NCBI GenBank assembly: GCA_021845965.1
Contig: JAJZUZ010000005.1
Span: 1 to 64,000, forward strand
Direction: 5' to 3'
Origin: Pseudomonadota bacterium
Lineage (GTDB): Bacteria > Pseudomonadota > Gammaproteobacteria > Burkholderiales > Burkholderiaceae_C
DNA length: 64,000 bases
Below the pieces are notes generated by a model that saw nothing but the letters and a program-made list of their open reading frames with translations, did no database searches and was not told the origin of the DNA. Shown here piece after piece: positions 7,216 through 15,479 of this stretch (positions within the stretch are counted from its first letter, which is position 1; each line of letters begins with the position of its first letter). The position numbers were made by a program, and so were the translations under genes.

Positions 7216-8091
7216 ATGACCAAGCAAACTACAAACAAAACCGTTTACATCAGCCTCAGCCTGGACGAACTGGCCGCGCTCGAAGCCTTCGGATTTAGAG
7301 AGCGCTGGGCCTATATCGCTTGGAAGCGGCTCGCCAACTTCAAGACTGGGGCGGTAGGCCGCTTCGGCAAGCAGAAGCTCACCTATAACGAACTCGCCAA
7401 GCGCCTCAACCCGCCACTCGGCGTGCAGGGGCGTGGCCAAGGCGCTATCGACGACACGCAGGCTGGCGACATCCTGCGGGCTTTCGAGCGGGCCGGACTG
7501 GTGTCCGACATCTGGCGGCGGACGGACAACAACGGGCTGACCTTCTTCATGCCCATGGCGCCCATCGGCGGAAATAAGCCAGCCCAGGTCGCGCAGCCGA
7601 CCACACCACCTAGCCCGCCAACCGGGCAAGTTCTGCAAATCTTCCCGGAGCCTGAGCCTGAGCAAATCGCTGCAGAGCCAGCGCCGATGCGGGTTTCGGC
7701 CTCATCGACTGACTCTCTATCAGTATTGATCAATAGAGAAATACATATCAATACTGAGAGGGCGGACCTCGGCACCGCCGAGGCCGCCCCGTGCCGCGCC
7801 ACAGGCGCGGCACGAACCCTGGCAGAAATCCACCCCGAGGCCGCTGCGACAACGCTGGACGCCGATGCGATCGAGCGCGTCCTTGGGGACGATTGGGACT
7901 TCGTTGACGTCCACACCCCCGCATCGCGGGCGCGCTACGCGGCATGGGCCCAGGCTGGAGTGTCGCTCACCGAGTTGGAGGCGGCGATGGGATTGGCGCA
8001 GTCGCTGGATGACGATGGGGTAACGCCAGTCGCTCTCGAAGTCCATCTGTGGCCCACGGTGGGCGGACGCGGCATGCGTCCAAGCGCCTGA
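7216..8091 (+). CDS. Winged-helix-like protein of the mobilization module
   Basis: 291 aa, ATG behind AAGGAGACAAC. The N-terminal ~115 residues (LSLDELAALEAFGFRERWAY... LTYNELAKRLNPP... GDILRAFERAGLVSDIWRRTDNNG) look like a winged helix as found in plasmid replication or partition regulators. The middle is a proline-rich linker and the last ~90 residues are an alpha-helical unknown region. It sits between the relaxase and ArdC. A replication role is possible because its coding region contains an AT-rich dyad (7714-7757), but no known initiator family is recognised. Confidence 0.6.
   Translation: MTKQTTNKTVYISLSLDELAALEAFGFRERWAYIAWKRLANFKTGAVGRFGKQKLTYNELAKRLNPPLGVQGRGQGAIDDTQAGDILRAFERAGLVSDIWRRTDNNGLTFFMPMAPIGGNKPAQVAQPTTPPSPPTGQVLQIFPEPEPEQIAAEPAPMRVSASSTDSLSVLINREIHINTERADLGTAEAAPCRATGAARTLAEIHPEAAATTLDADAIERVLGDDWDFVDVHTPASRARYAAWAQAGVSLTELEAAMGLAQSLDDDGVTPVALEVHLWPTVGGRGMRPSA
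7714..7757. repeat. AT-rich nested dyad inside the winged-helix gene
   Basis: TCAGTATTGAT (7720-7730) is repeated inverted as ATCAATACTGA (7747-7757), and TCTCTAT (7714-7720) as ATAGAGA (7733-7739) around a TTGATCAA palindrome. The surrounding gene is GC-rich, so this 44-bp block stands out and may bind a protein. Confidence 0.6.
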
Positions 8092-8184
8092 GCATCGAGC
8101 TGACGAGCGGCCCGGACATCCGGGCCGCTGTTTGAGAACGTGTTCCCAGTCGCGCCGATTGGCGCTGAGGCAGAGGGGGACGCC

Positions 8185-9171
8185 ATGAACATCCGTCAGC
8201 AGATCACCGACGACATCATCAAGGCCATGGAGGCGGGCACCCCGCCCTGGCGCAAGGGCTGGACCTCGGGATGCCTGCACTTCAACGCTTCCACGGGCAA
8301 GCCCTATGCCGGGATTAATCAGGTCATCCTTGGCATGCAGGCTCATACCGATCCGCGTTGGCTGACCTACAAACAGGCTGAGGCCATGGGCGTGCATGTC
8401 CGCAAAGGAGAGCACGGAACGCGCATCGTCAAGATGGTCGAGGTGGATCGGCGTAAGGCCGAGGCCGGCGGCGAGGAGCAGGAGACGCTAGGCGTGGAAG
8501 GCGGCAAGGCGCTGGTGATGAAAGCCTACACGGTGTTCAACGCCAGCCAGATTGACGGCATGGCGCCGCTTCCCGAGCGTGAGCCCGGCGCCGAGCCTTC
8601 GGAGGCCGTCGACGCGGTGGTTTGGGGACTGCAGGACACGGGCATGAAGCTGAACTTCGGGGCAGGGCAGCCCGCCTATTACCCGCGCAGCGATGAAATC
8701 CGCATGCCGCAGGCGCGAGACTTCCACAGTGTCGAGGATTACCAGGCCACGCTTTTGCACGAGTGCGCACATGCGTCTGGCCACCCCAAGCGTCTGGCAC
8801 GTCTTCACATGGATGCTCGCTTCGGATCTGCCGAATACGCGCGAGAGGAACTGACCGCAGAACTGGCCAGCGCCATGATGGGCGGAGTGGTTGGCTTGCC
8901 ACCAGGGCCGTCCATGATCGAGCAGCATGCAGCCTACCTGTCGAGTTGGCTGGACGCGCTGCGACGGGACAAGAACGAAATCTTCCGGGCGGCGGCGGAC
9001 GCGCAGAAGATTTGCGATTACTTGTCAGAGCGGGCCTTGGAGGCGAAGCCCAGGCGCGCTAAGTGGGGGGTGATGGCGCCGGCTATGACGCGGGAGCCGG
9101 TCACGGAGTCTGGGGATGATCAGACAGAGCCTGTCGCCTTCGCGCGAAAACCGGCACAGCCACGATTGTGA
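8185..9171 (+). CDS. ardC: ArdC-like antirestriction protein with zincin-type metallopeptidase domain
   Basis: 328 aa from the ATG at 8185, which follows GAGGGGGA; an earlier in-frame start at 8140 lacks such a site. The N-terminal domain (NIRQQITDDIIKAMEAGTPPWRKGW) is the ssDNA-binding ArdC domain. The C-terminal domain carries HECAH (His192-His196) with a downstream EELTAELASAMM helix, typical of the zincin-like peptidase fused to it. ArdC proteins protect incoming single-stranded DNA during conjugation from host restriction. Its place beside the mobilization genes fits early expression in the recipient. Confidence 0.85.
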   Translation: MNIRQQITDDIIKAMEAGTPPWRKGWTSGCLHFNASTGKPYAGINQVILGMQAHTDPRWLTYKQAEAMGVHVRKGEHGTRIVKMVEVDRRKAEAGGEEQETLGVEGGKALVMKAYTVFNASQIDGMAPLPEREPGAEPSEAVDAVVWGLQDTGMKLNFGAGQPAYYPRSDEIRMPQARDFHSVEDYQATLLHECAHASGHPKRLARLHMDARFGSAEYAREELTAELASAMMGGVVGLPPGPSMIEQHAAYLSSWLDALRRDKNEIFRAAADAQKICDYLSERALEAKPRRAKWGVMAPAMTREPVTESGDDQTEPVAFARKPAQPRL

Positions 9172-9381
9172 ATTGATTTGACCAATGAGGCCTCAGTCCT
9201 GCTGCTTCTCAGCATGATTCACTAGCGCTTTATGGCGAAAAATTCGAGGTCTCGTCACCTCGTCAGTCTTTCAGGCACGGTCTCGGCAGAGACCCCATCA
9301 GGTTTTTTTAGAATGCATTTGGCGAGGCATCCGATATCAGGATGCTTTCCCAATATCACATTGAAAAACCGAGGAGACCCA

Positions 9382-10092
9382 ATGGCAATCATCCACGACG
9401 ACAACAGCTTCAAGCTTGCTCTGATCACAGAGGATCTTCAAGGAGATCAATCTATAAAATCCTTTGCTGCCGTGTGCGAAGAAGCAAAGCGTGCAATGTC
9501 AGCACATGACATCGGAGATGATTTCCGTCGGTCCTATGCGCAACGTTTTGATGATCCATCGAGGCTCCTGAGTCAGATCAAATCAGACATGATGGATAAC
9601 TACATGATCGGTGCGTTCGTCTGTATGGAAATGGACATGCCGAAAAGGATGCCCTTGATTGCCTGGGCAGCCATGAACAAGATGGAATTCCAAGGATTAC
9701 ATGGTGAAATCGCGTGCATGAGAGCATTGATGTGGGCTGGTTATGACGTCAATGCTCGGGCCGAAGAAAATGGCGCGACGGCCCTTCATGCGATGTGCAA
9801 CTTGAAGTGGGGTGGTGGTGCCCACCCTCGTGCGGTATATCACCTGCTCGAAAACGGGGCAGATGTAAACATTGCAGTTGAAAAGTCTGGCGATACCCCG
9901 CTGATCACCTTATGCGGTCACACAGGGTGGAGTGAAGACCTCGATCAAACGTTTCGCCTTCTCTTCAATGCAGGCGCAAACGTGGAGACAGAAGCAAAAG
10001 ATGGCAGCACCGCTTGGAGTCTTCTGCAAGCGTGTCAGGAACAGAATCCTCACCCTTTAAGAGCTGAGCTGATTGAGGAGTTGGCTGCATGA
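9382..10092 (+). CDS. Ankyrin-repeat protein
   Basis: 236 aa from ATG 9382, preceded by GAGGAGA; an upstream in-frame extension to 9232 has no ribosome-binding site. The first ~110 residues are helical without repeats. Then come ankyrin units: EIACMRALMWAGYDVNAR, ATALHAMCN...AVYHLLENGADVNI, DTPLITLCGHTG...TFRLLFNAGANVET, and GSTAWSLLQAC. It is lower in GC than its neighbours and has no signal peptide or membrane segment. Together with the ankyrin gene at 4699 it brackets the mobilization module. Function unknown. Confidence 0.75.
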   Translation: MAIIHDDNSFKLALITEDLQGDQSIKSFAAVCEEAKRAMSAHDIGDDFRRSYAQRFDDPSRLLSQIKSDMMDNYMIGAFVCMEMDMPKRMPLIAWAAMNKMEFQGLHGEIACMRALMWAGYDVNARAEENGATALHAMCNLKWGGGAHPRAVYHLLENGADVNIAVEKSGDTPLITLCGHTGWSEDLDQTFRLLFNAGANVETEAKDGSTAWSLLQACQEQNPHPLRAELIEELAA

Positions 10093-10143
10093 ATACGAGC
10101 AACTAGAGCCTGGCAAAACGAACGCGTGTTGGCTTCAGATGAG

Positions 10144-11736
10144 TTAGTCACGGGGTGACGAAAGGAATTTGAGGACCGCTTTGGCGATCTTGTTGGCAAG
10201 AAGGGGCGGCACCGCATTTCCAATCTGTCCGTATTGCTCCGTCCGGTTCCCTTCGAAGAAGTAGTTGTCGGGGAAGGTTTGCAGGCGTGCGGCTTCGCGA
10301 ACCGTGAGACTGCGACACTGCGAGGGGTCCGGATGGATGTAGTAGTGCCCATCCTTCTTGATATGCGCCACGACGGTCGTAGAGGGTTCACCGCCAACTT
10401 GGACGCGGAAGCGGTCAGCGAAGGGAATGGACTTGTTCTCCCCTTCGCCCGCCATTTCGTTGTCATCTTCGTCCTGCTTTAAATTGTCATGGTCCGGCAG
10501 CAGGCGCGGAGGATATGCGCGAAGCGTGGGCGAGTAGCCAGTGACCTTGGCGAAGCATGAGGCGAAGAGGTAGCGTTGAAGGTCAGTCCGCATGTGGCTT
10601 CGGGCCTCGTGCTGGAGGACGCCTCCGAGACGCGCGTCGATGAACCACTTTTTTAGCTCGTCCGGCATCGATCCAGTCGTCATGTTTTTCATTGGCATGA
10701 AGGTGGCTCCGGAACTGACATGCGCCAGAGCCTTCTTCTTGCTGCTCGCCATCAAGGTTTCGATGCGCATCCGAATAGGTGCCCGCCACATTTTGAGCCC
10801 TCGCGGGGCATCACTCAGGGCTTTGAGCCAAGCCTCGTGCGAGTCTGGTTCTTTTGACAGCTTGCTGCGCAGAGCGGGGAGACCGGCAAGTGCGTCGTTG
10901 ACGCCGACCTTGGCGCTCGACTTCTTCATTAAGAACCAGCGGGGGTGGGCTTTGAGGTCCTGGGTCGCTTCGGCCACGTCGGATCGGATGCCGAAGAGAA
11001 TTACCCGGTGGCGACTTTGCGGAATGCCATAGTCGTCGGCCTCGATCACGTAGTCTTTGGGATTGAGCTGCTCGCCCGCGACCACAAGCGAGCGCACTTC
11101 GTAGGTCAGTCCATCTTTTGGTTGCCGCAGATCAGCGAGGATGCGGTCGAATATAGGTGAACCGCCATGTTTGGAATTGAGCATCCCCTTGACGTTTTCC
11201 ATCACGAAGACCGCAGGCTTGAACTCTTGGATGATGCGCAGATATTCCGTATAGAGGAAGTGCCGCTTGTCTAGCTCGAAGGCCTTGGGGTCTCTGCCCC
11301 GCATCTTGGAGCGACCCGCCAGGGAGTAGGCTTGGCACGGCGGTCCGCCGATGAGCACCCATTCCTTGTTGTCGCCCAGAGCTTCCCTGATCCATCCGTC
11401 GATTTCTTCGTGGGGTGTCTTGCCCAGCTCGGCAAGGCGGGCCTCTTTGGCTGCCTCTTGCGCGGCGTCCTTGATGTCGGGGTGCTCGTAAAACTTTTCC
11501 CGATTGATGATTCCGCGCACGTAGTCGTAATATGCTTGGGGGGCTTTGCCTTTGGGGAATTTTCGGAACAGCGCGCGCAGCATGAGCGTGCGGTGGGCGA
11601 CGGGGTCCTTTTCAATGGACACTTTGACCGCGAAGCGGCGCACGCCTTTTTTGTCCACGATGGACGAGAAGCCTTCGCAAAGTCCTCCTGGACCGGCGAA
11701 CAGGTCGATCACCGGTATCTCACTGTGCGACAACAT
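10144..11736 (-). CDS. DNA (cytosine-5) methyltransferase of the defence operon
   Basis: 530 aa with canonical C5 motifs: VIDLFAGPGGLCEGF (motif I), GGPPCQAYSLAG with nucleophile Cys134 (motif IV), FVMENVKG with Glu180 (motif VI), PQSRHRVILFG (motif VIII), and RLQTFPDNYFF with GNAVPPLLANKIA (IX-X). A ~50-aa insert lies between motifs II and IV. It methylates cytosine C5 in a specific target. It is the last gene of the minus-strand operon that starts with the sigma-like factor. The Vsr nuclease two genes upstream fits a C5 methylase, since 5-methylcytosine deamination produces T:G mismatches. It converges with the ankyrin gene at 10092. Confidence 0.92.
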   Translation of the reverse strand: MLSHSEIPVIDLFAGPGGLCEGFSSIVDKKGVRRFAVKVSIEKDPVAHRTLMLRALFRKFPKGKAPQAYYDYVRGIINREKFYEHPDIKDAAQEAAKEARLAELGKTPHEEIDGWIREALGDNKEWVLIGGPPCQAYSLAGRSKMRGRDPKAFELDKRHFLYTEYLRIIQEFKPAVFVMENVKGMLNSKHGGSPIFDRILADLRQPKDGLTYEVRSLVVAGEQLNPKDYVIEADDYGIPQSRHRVILFGIRSDVAEATQDLKAHPRWFLMKKSSAKVGVNDALAGLPALRSKLSKEPDSHEAWLKALSDAPRGLKMWRAPIRMRIETLMASSKKKALAHVSSGATFMPMKNMTTGSMPDELKKWFIDARLGGVLQHEARSHMRTDLQRYLFASCFAKVTGYSPTLRAYPPRLLPDHDNLKQDEDDNEMAGEGENKSIPFADRFRVQVGGEPSTTVVAHIKKDGHYYIHPDPSQCRSLTVREAARLQTFPDNYFFEGNRTEQYGQIGNAVPPLLANKIAKAVLKFLSSPRD

Positions 11737-11882
11737 CGATTGTTCTTTTCAAATATTCAAAACAAGTCCCATCCGAGCCGCGGTGGGAATGCCGAGGCCC
11801 AATTTCGGCAACCTTTAATCTTATCCGGATATTGCGGGCGGCCAGTTCTAAGTTCATGGGAGCGGCGCGGCCTTGGACCGAT

Positions 11883-12161
11883 TCAAGCTAGCTGGAAGGC
11901 GCTGGCTTTGGCCAAGTTCCACGCGCGATCCCAAAGGCCGCCCCAGAGCTCCATGCCGCTTTCGTCCGCCGGGTCCATGCCATGACGCATGAAAGCGGCG
12001 TGCAAGGCCATGTTGGCGTCGCAGAAGTCGTGCGAGTGGCAGATGTGAGGATCGGGCTGCTCCGAGTTCCTTTGGGCTGCCAGCTCCAGTTGGGCGGCGG
12101 TCATGGAGGCGCGAAGCTCTTGGCAAAATTCCCGGGCGAGTGTTTCGGCGGTGGGCATCAT
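11883..12161 (-). CDS. Small unknown protein in the defence operon
   Basis: 92 aa, helical, acidic, with a His-rich patch (DPHICHSHDFCDANMALHAAFM). No family recognised. It sits in the operon between vsr (77 bp upstream) and the methyltransferase (146 bp downstream) on the same strand. A role in the system is inferred from position only. Confidence 0.6.
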   Translation of the reverse strand: MMPTAETLAREFCQELRASMTAAQLELAAQRNSEQPDPHICHSHDFCDANMALHAAFMRHGMDPADESGMELWGGLWDRAWNLAKASAFQLA

Positions 12162-12238
12162 GGCATCGAGGCGAGTTTTGCCTAGTTATAGCGCGCAATG
12201 GCGGCAAGCTCTGACGCGGCTAAGCCGTCAACCGCTGA

Positions 12239-12697
12239 TCAGCCTTGCGATGGCGCGCCGATCTCGCCGAGCGGCTCGCTGCCCTTGATCCAGGTGTTCA
12301 TGGCGGCTTGCAGACCGGCGGCGACTTCGGCGTCACGCATCGAGCACTCCCAAACACATAGCACACGCCAGCCCAGCTTTTGGAGCTTCTCGACTGCGCG
12401 GCTGTCACGCTCTACGTTGGCCTCGAGTTTGGCCTTCCAGAACTCGGGTCGAGTGGCTGGCATCTTGGCGTATCGGCATCCTTGATGGAAATGCCAGAAG
12501 CAGCCTTGGACGAAGATGGCCACGCGTCGGCCCGGCATGACGATGTCGGGTGTGCCGGGCAAGTCCCGGCGGTGCAGCCGGAAGCGGTAGCCCGATGCGA
12601 AGAGCATCCGCCGGACGATCAGCTCGGGCTTGGTATTCTTGCCTTGGATGCCGGACATCATCCGACTGCGGACATGGGGCGGCACCACATCGACCAT
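12239..12697 (-). CDS. vsr: Very-short-patch mismatch endonuclease Vsr
   Basis: 152 aa, the usual Vsr length. It has the family motifs SRMMSGIQGKNTKPEL, the catalytic-Asp segment LPGTPDIVMPGRRVAIFV, and the zinc-binding and catalytic stretch GCFWHFHQGC, then the WxVLxVWEC end. Vsr nicks next to the T of a T:G mismatch formed by deamination of 5-methylcytosine and so protects sites modified by a C5 methylase. It is encoded in the same operon as the C5 methyltransferase at 10144, 13 bp after the AIPR gene. Confidence 0.92.
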   Translation of the reverse strand: MVDVVPPHVRSRMMSGIQGKNTKPELIVRRMLFASGYRFRLHRRDLPGTPDIVMPGRRVAIFVQGCFWHFHQGCRYAKMPATRPEFWKAKLEANVERDSRAVEKLQKLGWRVLCVWECSMRDAEVAAGLQAAMNTWIKGSEPLGEIGAPSQG

Positions 12698-12710
12698 GGC
12701 TCGCGCGGCC

Positions 12711-14498
12711 TCAGACCGCCTTCACTTCGGGGATGTTGGAGCCTGGCGCTGTGTAGGTTGCTCCAAGCACCGCAGCTTTGCACTCAGGCCGCTTGGCCCA
12801 CTCGGACACCATCTTGCCCTGGGCACTTTCGCGCAGAACATCGTTGACTTCCCTGGCCCATGTCGCGATCTGGCCCATCAGCTCCGGCGACAAGGCCTGG
12901 TTGTTCCAAATCCGGTCGAGGTCGATCCTGTCGCCCAGCTTTTGGGCTAAAAGCGAGACGGTGTAGGTGGCGACGTTGACCTGGAAGGCGGCAAACATGG
13001 GCCGCATCAACTTCTGGGCGTCGCGGTAGATTTTGGCCTTCGCCATCATCGCCTTGAAGTCCGCCACCGTCGGCTCGGGGATGTCCTGCCCATAGCTGGC
13101 GGTCAGCTCCGCCATGAACTTGTCGAAGTTCTTCTGCGTGCCTTGGCTGACCACGTCAGGCTTGACATCCCAAGCGTTGAGGTAGCGGGCCAAGTCTGTC
13201 TTGGTGATACGCCGCGCCGGCGGGATCGACTCTTTGAGGGCTTTGAGCTTTGCGGGGGTGTTGCCGGAGAGCGAGAGCAGGGTGTTGTAGCTCCCGGCCG
13301 CGCGCTCGTAGAACCACTGGCTCACCCCATCCGGACAATAGACGCTGCGCGAGAGCTTCTCGATGGCGACGTGATAAGGCTTGTTGGCCGACAAGTCCGA
13401 CTGCTTGACCGCGTTTTGGCTGTTGGCGTATCGGGAGATGTCGGATATCAGAGTCTCCTCCTGCGCGGGGTCCTGAGTCCTCATCACGATGATCTTGGCC
13501 GGGACGAATACCCGGCGCAGGTCGGTCTCGGGAAACTTGCGCTTGGTGAAGAAGATTGATGCCGTGGTCTGCCCTCCATTGACGATCTGCAGGCCTTGGA
13601 GCAACGAGATGCAGTCGCTGCCGCTGGTCGATTTGACCAGCGCGATCTGGTCGGCGACGACCACGATGCCGTTGTTGTAGGCCATGAAGCGCCCTGGATC
13701 GTGCCGCAGCGTGTTCTGGATGCCCGCGTTGACCCCCTTGCCCTTCACGCTCAGAAACGAGCGCACGTTGGCTTCGAGCAGGCGGGAGTCGAACTTGGCA
13801 TACAGCGTCTGCAAGGCGATGGCGGGGATGGCCGCCAAAGCGTAGTCGTAGTCTTCCCCTTCGCCGCCAGGGACGAACACGCAAGGCAGCGGCGCACCGC
13901 AAATCTCGTTGAAGTTGGCAATCAGCTCGTCGCGCGGCTTGCCCTCGGACACTTGCCGGAACAGGCGCTCGGTGTCCATGACTTCCAGGCGCACGGTCTT
14001 TCCATTGATCTCGCGTGGTTTGAAGCTCTTGGTCTTGGCGACCTTGTCGGTTAGGACAAACACCCGAATCTGGTCCAAGCCATCGTAGATTTGTTGGAGC
14101 TTGACGGCCAGCTCGCGCTCGTCGCTCGAATCTTCCAGCTTGGCGGCCATGGTCCCATTGGCACACAAGGTCAGAAACCGCAGGCACTGGTCCACAGCCG
14201 TTTTGGTGTCGGTCTCGGAGATGTAGGCGATCTCTCTGACGCCTTCATACAGGCTGATGAACAAGTCGAGCTGGTCCTCATCCTCGGAGATTGAGTAGCC
14301 GCTCAGGCGCAAGATGGCGTTGCCGGCCCGGCCCTTGTAGTGGCAGACCACAGGGTCGTTGTAGGTCATGCCGGCATCGGCCAGGTGATTCATGACGATG
14401 TCCGAGAAGACATACTCCTCAATGGGCATCTCGTCGCTGACTTGCGATTTGATGTCGTCTTGTAGCTCGCGCAGAAAGTCCAGAATCGCGGCGCTCAT
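12711..14498 (-). CDS. AIPR-family protein (abortive infection phage resistance)
   Basis: 595 aa. The diagnostic AIPR core is visible: RHDPGRFMAYNNGIVVVAD followed by GLQIVNGGQTTASIF, then a conserved NSQNAVKQSDLSANKPYH segment. AIPR proteins occur in abortive-infection loci and in MutL/MORC-Z1 type systems. Biochemical activity is not settled; a nuclease-like role has been suggested. The start overlaps the stop of the PD-(D/E)XK gene by 4 bp (ATGA), so the two are co-translated. Confidence 0.9.
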   Translation of the reverse strand: MSAAILDFLRELQDDIKSQVSDEMPIEEYVFSDIVMNHLADAGMTYNDPVVCHYKGRAGNAILRLSGYSISEDEDQLDLFISLYEGVREIAYISETDTKTAVDQCLRFLTLCANGTMAAKLEDSSDERELAVKLQQIYDGLDQIRVFVLTDKVAKTKSFKPREINGKTVRLEVMDTERLFRQVSEGKPRDELIANFNEICGAPLPCVFVPGGEGEDYDYALAAIPAIALQTLYAKFDSRLLEANVRSFLSVKGKGVNAGIQNTLRHDPGRFMAYNNGIVVVADQIALVKSTSGSDCISLLQGLQIVNGGQTTASIFFTKRKFPETDLRRVFVPAKIIVMRTQDPAQEETLISDISRYANSQNAVKQSDLSANKPYHVAIEKLSRSVYCPDGVSQWFYERAAGSYNTLLSLSGNTPAKLKALKESIPPARRITKTDLARYLNAWDVKPDVVSQGTQKNFDKFMAELTASYGQDIPEPTVADFKAMMAKAKIYRDAQKLMRPMFAAFQVNVATYTVSLLAQKLGDRIDLDRIWNNQALSPELMGQIATWAREVNDVLRESAQGKMVSEWAKRPECKAAVLGATYTAPGSNIPEVKAV

Positions 14499-15469
14499 AG
14501 GGCTCCTAGTTTCTTCAATGCCATGTCGATACCGATGCCCGCGCCAAGCGCCTGCTCCAACTCCACGTCATATTTTGCATCCGTGACGCCCAGCGGCACG
14601 GTCCCCGGCGTCAGCCTTGGAAAGCCCGGACCGACCTCGGCCAGACGCGTCCCCGCTTCGCTGAACTTGCGGGGGTATTTGTCGAAGTGGGCGTCGAAGT
14701 AGCCGGCCGCGATGACCTTGTCGGAGAACAGGCGCGCGGCGTCCGGATTGCCGGCGAGTCGGGCGCGCAAGGAGTCGACCCACTGTGGCAGATTGAGGCC
14801 GGCCGCGCTTTGGACGAGGCGCGCGCCAGCCAGGAACAAGGGCTGCAGCGTGGAGTCGTCGAGTTGCGCGAGCGAGCTGATGTGGGCCGGAAAGCCGATG
14901 GGCGAGACTGTGGCTTTGACCTCGATGGCGCCGGTGCCCAGCTCGAAGTCTTGGTTGGCGTCCTGAGGCCCGACCCATGCTTTCAAGGCCATGTCCGGGT
15001 CGACGCCGGCGGCGATGATGGCGGACAGCACCGCGAGCTCGCCGACCAGGCCGATCTCCTTTTCCGGCGACAGGACCTGCGCGCCTTTGCGCATGAATTC
15101 TTGCCATGCCCGCACGCGAGCCAAAAAGGCCCTGGCCAGCCGCTGCGGGTCTGACGTCCCCTCGGACTCCAAGGCCGACACGACATCGCTGGCCATCGCC
15201 AAGAAGAGCTCGACGCCGCCGGTGGGCCTGCGCGTGAGTGCCATCCATGCCTTCCCGTCGCCAAGATCGACGCGCTCGACAGCAAACCCCTGGCCGTCGG
15301 GCAGCTTCTCGGCGGCCGGGATCGACAAGCCTGCGAAGCCGGCAAGGATGGCCTCCTCGTTGTCGGGGCTGCGCCGGGCGGCCAGTAGTGCGCAGCCCGC
15401 CGGGGACACGATGGGGATGGAGCTCCAGCCTGCGGACGCGGACGAGCCGGCCAACGAGGCCCAGGCCAT
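14495..15469 (-). CDS. PD-(D/E)XK motif protein (DUF4420-like)
   Basis: 324 aa from the ATG at 15469, which follows GAGGAG at ideal spacing; the upstream in-frame ATG at 15496 overlaps the Z1 gene and has no such site. The central segment GPQDANQDFELGTGAIEVKAT is the restriction-enzyme-like active site (Asp, then Glu-x-Lys). This family is a regular partner of Z1 and AIPR proteins and is thought to supply DNA cleavage. Both neighbours overlap or nearly abut it. Confidence 0.85.
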   Translation of the reverse strand: MAWASLAGSSASAGWSSIPIVSPAGCALLAARRSPDNEEAILAGFAGLSIPAAEKLPDGQGFAVERVDLGDGKAWMALTRRPTGGVELFLAMASDVVSALESEGTSDPQRLARAFLARVRAWQEFMRKGAQVLSPEKEIGLVGELAVLSAIIAAGVDPDMALKAWVGPQDANQDFELGTGAIEVKATVSPIGFPAHISSLAQLDDSTLQPLFLAGARLVQSAAGLNLPQWVDSLRARLAGNPDAARLFSDKVIAAGYFDAHFDKYPRKFSEAGTRLAEVGPGFPRLTPGTVPLGVTDAKYDVELEQALGAGIGIDMALKKLGAL

Positions 15470-15479
15470 GACGATCTCC

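Noticed and set aside
8140-8184. Longer start for ardC
   Set aside because: The ATG at 8185 has a strong ribosome-binding site and matches the family start; the upstream extension has neither.
9232-9381. Longer start for the second ankyrin gene
   Set aside because: No ribosome-binding site at 9232, whereas GAGGAGA precedes the ATG at 9382. The region contains only a short GGTCTC/GAGACC hairpin.
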